Shown: one piece after another, positions 54,601-64,000 of the stretch
Layout: each line of letters opens with the position of its first letter
Position numbering within the stretch: the first letter of the stretch is position 1
Source of the DNA: Astrothelium macrocarpum
Lineage: Eukaryota; Ascomycota; Dothideomycetes; Trypetheliales; Trypetheliaceae
Length of the DNA stretch: 64,000 nucleotides
Direction: 5' to 3'
NCBI GenBank assembly: GCA_021030915.1
Contig: JAGEMR010000002.1
Location: 1 to 64,000 of the forward strand
Notes under the pieces: generated by a model
Databases searched by the model: none
The model's input: only the letters and a program-made list of their open reading frames with translations
What the model was told of the DNA's origin: nothing
Translations under genes and position numbers: made by a program

Positions 54601-55470
54601 TAACTTGCCTTCGATACCAGCATTCATACTCATTCGCTGTTCTTTTTTTGAAGGACCTTTGCGCGAAGTCCGTTTTGAACTTACAGCTTTTTTCGAAGAG
54701 CGGTCACATGTACTTGGACCTGGAGAGTCGTTTTCGTCGTCATCCAAGTCAGTGACGCCATCGCTGTCGCTGTCGCCGAGTGAATCACGCATACGTTTCA
54801 AGCTAGCAGCTGGTTGATTCAAACCTTCTCCATTTTCAGCATTCTCAGGGACGGATGTAGCCTCCAGGTTTGTGCATTCTTGGCGTTGCTCTGGACTTTT
54901 TTCTTTCGACCTTGCAAGTTCGAGTCTATGCTTTTTACTTTGGTATATGGATTGACGTCTTATGTACTCGATCTCCTCCTTGAAGTCGGCCTTGCCTTCG
55001 TCGTTCTTTTTGAAGAAATCGCGCTGGTATGCTTCAAAGGACCGCATCGTTTCTTCGTCGTCACTCTCATCCAGCAGATTCCAGTTTGAATTTTTGTTGA
55101 AGTTATGAGGGTGATTAAGTCGCGAAGATGATGCCATGGTCTGACTGCTCTGAGGTTCGGCGTTCTTTGTAGAAAGATTCATTTGTCCGCTATTAATCTT
55201 CTGGGCCATAGCTTTCTGGGCAGCCCTCAGCTTCTCGCGCATTGAACATTGATCGCCTGTAGGATTTGGATTCGTATCACTTGAATGAACGGCCGCAGAG
55301 CGTAAGCCTGGGTCTTCCTCGCAAGTTCCAGATTGCTCCTTGCTCCCGAATAAACCAGATTGTGCATGATTTGCATCACTAGAATGAGCAGTCGTAGAGT
55401 CCAGGTTGGGTTTCTGTTCGTAATTCTCCGACTGCTCGTCACCTCCGAATAAACTAGGTTGCGTGTCCAT
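51615..55470 (-). CDS. SNF2-family ATPase with RING finger (Rad5/Rad16-like)
   Basis: DNA-dependent translocase and probable ubiquitin ligase in DNA repair or chromatin work. Exons 52328..55470, 52224..52275, 51997..52174 and 51615..51937 give 1231 residues. The first about 400 residues are charged and disordered with nuclear-signal-like KRxR clusters. The helicase starts with CADEMGFGKTV (Walker A, about residue 473) and VIDEAQF (DEAQ box, about 600). The RING finger CHRCEDTPDEPHVTDCFHIYCHECLL ... CLCC (about 903-955) sits between the helicase halves as in Rad5/Rad16/HLTF. The C-terminal lobe has FTQWRLM, FHGGMS, ISSLKCGGLGLNL, and motif VI EQQAFCRIFRMGQ, completed across an apparent GC-AG intron. 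No HIRAN domain seen, so Rad5 itself is unlikely. Confidence 0.92.
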
Positions 55471-57235
55471 AGTAAGGCTCCGATGAACCAGGGCACGATG
55501 CCAAAAGAGAGAGCTTTTGGGTGTACTTAATTGAAAAGGATGTCAATGATCTGAAGTGAACAAGTAGGTGGAATTTGAGCCGTGTAATAGGTATCAAGCT
55601 CTGGATAGTGAAGACTGCCAGACGTAAGAGAAATATAAGACAGGATAAAGAAGTGAGCCGGATTACCAACAGCCGCGAATTGAGAAATCAGATGGGAGGC
55701 CCCTGTGGTAGAAAGATTGGCAGAGAAGAGAGCCACAATTGTGAAGTGAGGTCTTCAAGGAGTGCTTGAATGCGAAAACGCTTGCGGGAGAAGGCGAACG
55801 TAATGGTTTCTCGAATGTAACAGAGTGAGGAGCGCTTGTCAGGTATGATGAATCGAGTGAGAAGGAAGGGATGGTGGAGGTTTGGGGTCCCGAGATGACC
55901 GGGTGGGACAGGGCGATTGAAAGTTAGAGAAGAAAATGGGAATATTTTTTTTAGGTGTGGAGAAATGAAGATCAGGGAGGTCACAGGACAAAATGATTGA
56001 GTAAAAGTTTAGAGATGCTCAAATCAAGCGGCATAGAATGACGAGATGTGGGGCAGCATGTGAGGAATAAACTGGAGTCATCTGGCGGAACTAATATACG
56101 GGTCAAGAGGACCGTAAAAAATTAAGTCAGCATCAAGTGATTCGTGTAAAGGTGATGACCAGTGTAAAGGCGACGACCAGTGTGTAAAGATGATGATCGG
56201 TGTGAAGATGATGATCAGTGTGAAGGCGAGAAGGAGCCGAGCGACTAAGGATTCAAATGTCGAGGCAGCGGTGAAGGGCCCTCTGAAGCCGAATTTTCGC
56301 GTTGGATAGTAAATGGAACGGACTTTCCGAAAAGCAAGTTGAAGAATGTGAGGGCGATATTGGAAACTAGAGGTAGTTCGGTAAGGGCTGGTAGGCTGCA
56401 CAGTATTCGTCTGCCCAACCAACACAGAACTTTTGGCCGATTCGATGGTACGTCGAGGAACTGTGAAGACGCCAAAGTCAGGCTCTCGATGGAAGTTTCC
56501 TTGCCAGCGTGTTACCAAGCTGTCAAAGCTAGAGGAGTTTTGGGAGATCGTATTAGAGATTTATCTTGTCAGCGTTATGCAAAAATTTAATCATGAGTTG
56601 GGATGTTTACCGGGCAAGTACGTTCTCCCGTAATTTTGGCGTTCTTCATGTCTGAGTACGTGGGTAAAAATGTGCATACGAACTGGCGCAAGTAGCACAG
56701 TTGTAGGAGGCGCAGCTCCACAAAATGAGAACACTATTCATCAAAGCCTTACCTAGACCAAAGGATGTCAGTGCTAGCAAGCACAATAGATGTGTACTCG
56801 ACTGGGCCTCAGTATTGTTTAAAATGACAAAGCAGTGGCAAGTACGCAATTTGCGTAGATCATCAAGTGTGAAAATCACTGCCTTTGAATAAGAACCAAG
56901 ATGAAAATAAGATTTTTCTGGCCGCCGACACTTGCTTGTGCTTCCAAGAGAGATTCGTCATATTTTACAAGTTGGATCGCTTCGATAGGATACAAAGAAA
57001 GTAAGCAAAGCAGGCGTAATATAAGTCAAGAAAGACCCATGAATTTCGAGCTCACGACCGCCGAAGAGCAAGTAGCCGACCAAACCTTCTGATCCCAAAA
57101 GAGCTTTTGTTTAGCCCTCAGCGTATTTAAAAGGGGGTATCGCATTGTATTCGTTAGGAAATCAGACCTGACGCCAGGATTACCGTAACAACATTAACTT
57201 CTTGCACGCGAGAAGGCTGCATAAAACCAAGTTGC
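55471..57235. other. Intergenic, 1.8 kb, with minisatellite
   Basis: Upstream region of the SNF2 gene and 3' side of the Ca2+/H+ exchanger. It is purine-rich on the plus strand in places. A minisatellite is at 56149-56226. Short open frames on both strands have no similarity I recognise, and I see no RNA gene. Confidence 0.45.
56149..56226. repeat. Degenerate 18-20 bp tandem repeat, four copies
   Basis: Four units of the pattern GATGATGATCAGTGTGAA and variants (GGTGATGACCAGTGTAAA, GGCGACGACCAGTGTGTAAA, GATGATGATCGGTGTGAA) lie head to tail. Confidence 0.7.
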
Positions 57236-59184
57236 CTAAGCAAGCTGTTGGTTTGTAGGATAGAACCTGGACAAGGTTGTAAGCTCCAGTGATTGGAAAT
57301 CTAATCATCGTACTTACCACGCAGTCACGGCGATTATTAGGTAGAGTGACATCAAAAGCGCACCTTCTAACCAATGACTCTTGCCATCTTGAATGAGATA
57401 ATTTACCAACAAGATTGCAACGAAAAGGACCACGATTTGGAAGCCGTCGAAATCGAGGGTCATGACGGGATTGGTACCAATAATCCAGCCAAGTACCACG
57501 CTGAGCGGAAGGACAAGTAGGGCGATTTGCATGCTGGATCCTACGGCGACGCCAATGGCAAGATCCATTTTGTCCTTGCATGCAACTGTGAGAGCGGTTG
57601 CGTGTTCAGCCGCGTTGCCTACGATTGGCAGCAGAATCAGACCGATAAATTCCTCTGAGACAGACCCTGTGATGTCCTTGATACTGGAAGTCATGAACTC
57701 GGCGCAGAAGGCAACGAGCACTGTGGAGGCAACAAGAGTCACAATCGCTCCGACCAAGGTCAGCTGAGGCTCCTCAGGGCCGTCATCCCCATCTTGGCTG
57801 GTAGACTCTTGTTTGATTGAACCTCCAGCACCTGTAGCACCGATTACTTGGCCACCTCGAGCAACGGCAGCCTGGACAGCACCCTCCTCGACATGACTGT
57901 GTCTCTTCGGAGATTTTTTAGATGGCTCATTGTACATTTTGGCATGCGTCTTAAGTTGGAAAACAAGATAGCAGCCATAAACAACCAGCAGGATGACGGC
58001 GGTGCCACGGGATATTTCGGCAACTTGGGGCGAATTCGCTGTTGATCGGGTCAGTGAGGAATCTTTCTGGAAGCATGAAAACCAACGCACTATTGAGATC
58101 CGTGCCGGCGAAAGACGCTTGGTCAAAAACGGTTGGAACAAGGAGCGAGCCGACTGCAAGCGCAAGTAGACTGGCAGCTGTTTGTGCGACTGTGATATTG
58201 AAATATTGCTCGTCGCGGTGAATGCCACCGAAGAAGAAGCACATGCCCATGACTAGCAACAGATTGCTAAGCATGCTGCCAATCAAGGATGTCTGGACGA
58301 TGATGATTTGATTTTGAACCAAAGCGATAATAGATACGATGAGTTCCACGGCATTTCTGTGTGACAAGTCAGGTTGAAGGTTTTATCGGCACATTTACCA
58401 GTCTTACCCGAAAGTGGCATTCAATAGACCGCCAAGCGTTTCACCAACTCTCAAAGCCAACTCTTCTGTTGCATAACTCAACATGCCGGCCAACGGGATA
58501 ATGGCCACGAAGTTTACCACAAATATGGCGACACCATTGATGTGGTTGCCATCGACACGGATATAATTGACAGCGAAACCAACTGGAACCACGAGAAGGA
58601 GCACATTGATCCAAGAACCAAAGACCGTGGCACGGATCTGACTCGTTACGGTAATTCTTCTTGGTTTCTGCTTTTCGCTCTCTGTAGTCAAACTACGCTC
58701 TGGACTGTCGTCGCTCTTGTCTTTGAAAGACATCCCAAATTTCCTCCTCTTTGGTCCCTTCTCAGCGTCTGGTGTGCTGGAGGGTGCAACGGGAATGCCA
58801 TTGGCTTCGGAGGATGGCTCACTTTCCGCAGTCTGGCCCGTTGGCCAGTTGGCCGGGGGTGATTTCGGCGATGTTGCTGAAGTAGACGGAGCGGTGTCAG
58901 CATGTTGAACGCCACCAAAATCTTGTCTCTCCACCTGGTTGTTCCAGATCCTGTCGGATTCCAAGCTGGATTGGAAAATACCTTCGGACTGTGACCGATG
59001 TAGGACTTGTTCTTCATCTGCCGGTGGGTTCACGCGCGACGAGAGTCGGGCGAAAGGATTGTAGTTGAATCTGTCGCCTTCCTGACGCCGTGCCCAACTG
59101 CGGGCTTTGTATTTGATTCTGTCTGTTCGGTACTTGATCAATATTTGAAAATTGGAATTTGTTTCTGGGACAATGCTCACGCAT
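57236..59184 (-). CDS. Vacuolar Ca2+/H+ exchanger (VCX1/CAX family)
   Basis: Vacuolar membrane antiporter that moves Ca2+ into the vacuole in exchange for H+. Exons from the start: 59181..59184 (4 nt, ATGC), 58408..59122, 58091..58356, 57318..58038, 57236..57266, giving 578 residues. After a hydrophilic 190-residue N-terminus come about 11 membrane segments. The two CaCA alpha repeats are visible: GMLSYATEELALRVGETLGGLLNATFGNAVELI and GLILLPIVGNAAEHATALTVA (family GNA.E motifs), with an acidic loop between. The last 31-nt exon supplies WFYP and a short tail; without it the protein would stop at TAW. Asn-rich N-terminal low complexity and the KARSWARRQEGDRFNYNPFARLSS start match fungal relatives. 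Confidence 0.92.
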
Positions 59185-61195
59185 GCCGATTCTTTTTGAC
59201 TGCCGCAAACAGAGTGGATAGGCAATGAATTAAAGTAGGAACCAATGCAAAGAACAGATGTTGTGGCTCAAGGGGAAGCGAGGAAACAGACGACCGGAAA
59301 CGATTGGTGTACGCGGTCTGAAACGCGAGGTGGATAAGGTGTATTATTGTTCCGCAGCACCGAGAGATGACGAATAAGACAAAAAAATAAGGAGTAGGGC
59401 TTAGGAGAAGATATGTAGATGCGGGAGAGTCAAAAATGACTTCAGTGCGATAGAGTAGATGAAAGCAAGGTGATGGAAAAACCGGGCATCGAGCAGTAAA
59501 GGGGTGGGCTATGAGTTAATGCCAAGGCAATCAGGGCAGATGCCAAGCCAGGCTTGCACCGTTTGAATGCAAGTTCGTTTGGAAGCTGACGGCGGATCGA
59601 AATGGTAATCTTGGATGTCTCGCGCGAATGCTGCACCAGATGTAATAACTTGGAGCAGAGCGAAACTGTTTTGCGCTTGGTGCTGGCGCGTTCGAGTTGT
59701 TATTTCGCAACACGAGCCCAGTTAAGGCTTCGGGCGTATCTTGTCGTCAGCATGCATGGGTTACCGACAGCACTGCGTCGATGATGTGTCGCTGAATCGT
59801 GACCGGTATTCCTGAGCTTCACCATGGTTCCGAAGCTTTGTTGATATATGAAATGGCATTACCTCTAATGGGTTGAGCAACGTGGAGAGCGTATGCTCAG
59901 CCTGACCGCCGCTCAGCTCGGTGAAGTACCAACTCAGCCTTCCCGCTCTCGTTTCTGCCTGACGCCTTCGTACCTGTCTATCGCTACCAGATCTGGCTAT
60001 CTATCAGAGTGTATCTACAAGGATTTCTTCAGTTCGCCGCCTCTACTGCCTTCGTTGCCGTGCAATACGCCTCTTCTGCTTGCGACGTCGAGTATGAGTC
60101 TGCAAAATCTCATCGCACAGCCACATTCCAATGCACTACGAGGCACACCCGCTACTTCTTAAAATCCCTCAGCTTTTCTGTCATCGTGTAATGCTGCATG
60201 TCAGACAGCAAAATCCATCACTTTTTTTTGGGTAGAAGCACCGTTGGTTGCATCAAGAGATGTCGTCCACGACTACGAGACATAACCGCCGCAGGCCTTG
60301 CACGGGGGAACCCATGCCGCCTCAAGCCATTGAAGCCCGTCAATAATCCATCAGAAGACGTTTCCCAGAAGTTTCGGCTTTTTTTGTTTTTGTTTTTGTT
60401 TTTTTTTTTTTTTTTGCTGAGGGTCTCCCCATGAGAGGTGTGACGATTATACTTTTTATTGTCGCGAGTGACTTTTTGAATTTAAATTTAAATTTTCAAA
60501 TTCTTCTTGGGTCCAATTGTCTGGGCCTCAATGGTCTCACGACATCGGGAGACGGCTATGTGCGTCGAAACCAAACCATGCTCTAGTTCTTCAAATTTAA
60601 CAACAAAGATTGAGAGTCTTGCATAAGTCTACGGGGTTACTCGTAATACAATTCCGTTCATTCACGTCAGTAATTAGAAGTGATCAGATAAAATATGTCC
60701 ACATAGATTTCACACAGATCTCGAGGATAAGAGAATGCAAGAGGGTCGTAATGGTACCTTAAAAAACACAAGTATAGAAAAAGGTCATAAGAAAAAAAAA
60801 ATACGACGTTTTCCTCCAGATGGGTCCAATATGCCAAGACGGTCCTGCCGAAGTGGTTCATGCACGTATCAACTCATCACCGACATCAATATATAAATGG
60901 CTCAGGGGAAAGCCTCGGGAGCCCAAGAAGTCGTAGATCTGACATCAACAAATCTTCCCGAACGCCGTCATTGCATCCGCCAGATGGCCTCATCACGTGA
61001 GCTCACACGAGATCCACGCCCGCGTGAACGATCATGTCATTCAAACCATGGTCCTGGGTCATTCATTCATTCATCAAAAACATCCATCAAAGTCTCATGC
61101 CTCCGTCCATGATACCATTTGCAACGCCGCCTCGTTCAATGTTCGAACTGGATGTCTCGGCTTCAGTAGATGAAGCTGATTCTCGAGCACCTCGT
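59185..61195. other. Intergenic, 2 kb
   Basis: Upstream of the Ca2+/H+ exchanger and downstream of the Pps1 gene. It contains a T-rich tract with TTTTTG periodicity (about 60376-60415), a self-complementary AAATTTAAATTT stretch near 60478-60500 and an A run near 60794. No supported gene or tRNA. Confidence 0.45.
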
Positions 61196-63759
61196 TCACT
61201 GCCGCGAATAAGGCTTATTCATCAACGCAATCTCCCGAGCAATCGTCGCCCACTCCAGCTCACGTCTAATAGGCTCGCCACGGCGCACATGCTGGTACTC
61301 CTCCCACTTCAAGAGTTCATAGCTGAGGGCATTTTTATTAGCAAATTGGGCCCAGAATAATTCAGTAAAGCCTAGTGACGACTTACGAAAATCGTAAATG
61401 TGGCTGAATGATAACATTGAGCCGACGAGCCCTGACAAAGCAATATGCGCGAGGGAAGGAGAGGCCAGTCTCGTTCATGACTTCAGCAATACAAATGGTA
61501 GCAGACCGCGACACGCCGACGCGACAATGGACGAGCGTGGCAGTGCCGTCTTTCTTGCCCTGCTCTGTACAACAAGTACAATTAGCCAACGCCATATACT
61601 GTGACCACCACGAGATTCACACGAGGAAAATCCAATGGAATGGGGGAATCCGCAATAAAGAACAGCCCATACATACCAATAAACTCCAAACACCGCCCAA
61701 ACTCCTCCGTCAACGGATCCACCCCGTTATCCTGCACCCGATCAATGAACAACAGATCCTCCTTCCTCCACCCGCCATCAGCACAATCTCCATCCGCCAG
61801 CCCCTCTACTTCTCCGCGCCAGTTCACGGGCTCCCCTACACTCAGAATCCGGCCGATTCCCATCGCACGTAGCAGCTGCGGATTATTCGCGTGACCCAAA
61901 TTCCCCAGATACATATACGGCAATATGCGGCTCGGCAAGCTGCCGTCCATACGTTGCAACCAACTGGGTTCTTCCGGAGTCAGTCGCCCATCGCCAAGAA
62001 CACTGTCGACGCGGCCAAGCGCTCCCGCCCGACCCAGAGAGAGGGAGACAGCGGGCGACTCTTGCAGAATTCGCGGCTGGATCATCGTTAACACCGCGAC
62101 GTCCGAGGGGTAGGCGAAGAAGTTGCGACCCCGGTCGCGGTGGAGCTGGAGCCAGGCGGTGTGGGCGGGCACGCCGTGCGCATACATGTAGTAGGCGAGA
62201 GCGAGGAGAGTAGATTCGGTGTAGCCATCAGAGCAGTGAATGAGAACCTTGCAGGGTCGGGTAGGATAACAGACGTCAGAGGGAAGCGGGGCGGAGGTGG
62301 AATGGGAGAACATGGCGCTATCCCCATCGGCGTCTCTGGGGTGATCAGCGGAGGCGGGAACAGTGGTTGTGGAGATGGGGTTGGAAGTAGGGGTAGGTGC
62401 GGCGGAAGTCGAGGGTTTAGTAAGATTGTAGATCCATTGGCAGGTCTCAAGTAGACCATCGACCTCGGCGTGAGACCAAGTCGGGGGCATGATGCTTCCA
62501 GAGGATGGGAACTCCAGTTGGATAACACCATGGTCTGGCTCACTGAGAAGGGTTTCTAGCGTCTTGAGAGTATTGACATCTGGTATTTGGGCAAGATCTG
62601 AAGCTTCAATCAACAGGTCATAATTTAAGTTGCCGTCGGATGGATCGAAGTTGGGATCTGGAGTGGGGCCCAAGAATACGTTAGGACAGATCTCGGAGGC
62701 CTTTGACATCTCACACATTTCCAGGCGTTCCTGGTGGACTGTGGTACCGTCAGCCGATTGCTTTTTTTTTTTTTTTTTTTTTTTATTGAAAGAGAGCAAA
62801 CTTACAAAAGTCCATAACCTTTCCAGTCATATTACCCTTGGAATCCAACGCAACTATACCTTCATGCTCAGTCTCAAATTTGGAAAATGGATCTGGCTTT
62901 GATTAGCAAGACAAGCCGCATCCTCCTTGTGAAAGCACGCACCATCGACAATAAAAGTAGAAAAAACATGCTCTCCTGCGAACGAAGTCGTCTCACTCCT
63001 CTCCTTCCAAGCTTTCTGAGCCCTTGCAATTCTCCTCGCTAGCGCCTGGACCTCTTCCTTTGCTATCCCATCATCCCCGTATACCACAATGTCTGACACG
63101 GTCGCCATCTTACACGCTTGAATTTGAAAGTTTCTTACTCCAAAGCCGTCTCTGGGATCAATGTCCAGGAAATTGGCAATCTCTTCTTCCTCTGCGTTTA
63201 TACAGCTCGGGCTCATTGGGCTCGACGGTCGAGTACAATGGAGGAGCTCTGCAGGCGAAATAGCACCTTTGAGCTTCGAGGTCAGGAGATCACCGCCTGC
63301 TTTGACGACTGTGATACCGCGAATGCATTTTGGGGCGCGTCGAAGGGACTTTCGCCGGGCGGTGAAAAAGGCCAGCTGGATCTGGTTGTCTGCATGAAGG
63401 CCGTGGAGCCATGGAAAGACCTGTCGAGGATCTGGGAGAGGCTGGGTGGAGATATGTTCAAGGGCAGCAGCTAGGTCGGAGGCACTGAGAGAGTAGATGG
63501 GTGGATCATTGGAAAGCTTAGGATACGAATGAGGAGGATGGAGGAGGGACGACGTCTCGATAATGGAATTGGCGGATGGAGGGGACGCAGGCGGAGTATC
63601 GGGCCTTCCAACTGGTCGTGGTCCAGGAGAGCAGATTGGAATGTGCTTGTTTGGTACCGGGGCAGGCGTGCCTCGCGAAGAGGTGTTGAGAGATAGATGT
63701 GGGGGAGGGGTCACAGACCGCGGCGGGACGTCTTGCACTCGTGCTACGACAGTGGCCAT
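61196..63759 (-). CDS. PPS1: Dual-specificity protein phosphatase Pps1
   Basis: Protein phosphatase linked in yeast to S-phase and cell-cycle control. Exons from the start: 62943..63759, 62806..62892, 61677..62738, 61387..61564, 61196..61322, giving 756 residues. The N-terminus is Pro/Ser-rich, followed by the family region PRQVFPWLHGLHADNQIQLAF. The conserved AEICPNVFLGPTPD-type block (KASEICPNVFLGPTPD) starts the first phosphatase-like domain, whose P-loop is degenerate: HCSDGYTES (about residue 470) lacks the catalytic Arg. The second domain has an intact loop HCRVGVSRSA (Cys669, Arg675) and the end YELLKWEEYQHVRRGEPIRRELEW. The second intron contains a 23-nt T run (plus strand 62762-62784). 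Introns are 50, 67, 112 and 64 bp. Confidence 0.93.
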
Positions 63760-64000
63760 CGTATAGGTAATGAACGAGTCAGTTGATTTTAGGGGGGATT
63801 GGTCAGGGCAAAGATCAATTAAAGGTAACGTGAGAGATGGAAAAAGAGGCAAGTGCCAAGGGAGCGCAAGAAGGGTCGAGAAGGCCCGAACGGGTTTCGG
63901 AGGGGAGTGACGATTACTTGGAGAGGTTTTGAGCGATCAAAGGAAGATTTCCTTAGCGGGCAGACGCATTAGAGATGGCGCAGAAAGGCTGCGGCCATGC
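63760..64000. promoter_or_regulatory. PPS1 upstream sequence, cut by window edge
   Basis: Non-coding upstream of PPS1. No specific motif or gene start is supported. Confidence 0.4.

Noticed and set aside
1..64000. CRISPR array, operon, tRNA or rRNA genes, biosynthetic gene cluster
   Set aside because: The DNA is eukaryotic with introns; I saw no repeat-spacer array, no cloverleaf with confidence, no rRNA sequence and no PKS, NRPS or terpene core gene.

Overview
The window is nuclear DNA of a filamentous ascomycete (Pezizomycotina). Genes are dense, lie on both strands and are interrupted by short introns (about 47-160 bp, mostly near 50) with fungal donors and CTAAC/CTGAC-like branch sites. 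Products typical of the group include a SreA-type GATA factor, Cho2, a fungal GILT, Pps1, an OTUD3-like OTU protein, a glutathionyl-hydroquinone reductase, a GH28 exo-pectinase and a LIP-type lipase. The left edge is an AT-saturated block that looks like a transposon degraded by repeat-induced point mutation (RIP). I cannot place the organism below subphylum with confidence.

Layout. 0-2 kb: RIP-like block with a pogo/Fot1-type transposase relic. 2-20 kb: ribose-5-phosphate isomerase, OTU protease, peroxisomal D-amino-acid oxidase, divergent hexokinase, APH-fold kinase, a small conserved protein, GILT, NECAP, eIF2B-alpha and sreA. 20-31 kb: TVP15 (six exons), mitochondrial uS12, a coiled-coil protein, a PflX-like radical SAM protein, glutathionyl-hydroquinone reductase and Cho2. 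31-38.5 kb is accessory: an unknown Cys/His-rich protein, an HNH-domain pseudogene, a repeat relic, a DUF7924-like protein and small inverted-repeat elements. 38.5-47.5 kb: GCP4, secreted lipase, mitochondrial thioredoxin-like protein, exo-GH28 and a small membrane protein. 48-64 kb: Zn2Cys6 regulator, Rad5/Rad16-like SNF2-RING ATPase, vacuolar Ca2+/H+ exchanger and Pps1 phosphatase.

I built the gene models by hand from splice consensus plus family conservation. Every multi-exon model below gives a length divisible by three without internal stops, except the HNH pseudogene. Two introns (GILT and SNF2) appear to use GC-AG boundaries. TVP15 contains a 15-nt exon, the Zn2Cys6 factor a 28-nt exon, and the Ca2+/H+ exchanger a probable 4-nt first coding exon. 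TVP15 and the thioredoxin-like gene consist entirely of short exons and are easily missed by an ORF scan.

There is no biosynthetic cluster or operon-like system. The genes are mostly unrelated housekeeping functions. I see no convincing undescribed multi-gene system; the best leads are the unusual exon structures, the small inverted-repeat elements around 38 and 45 kb, the bacterial-type radical SAM gene and the decayed HNH gene.
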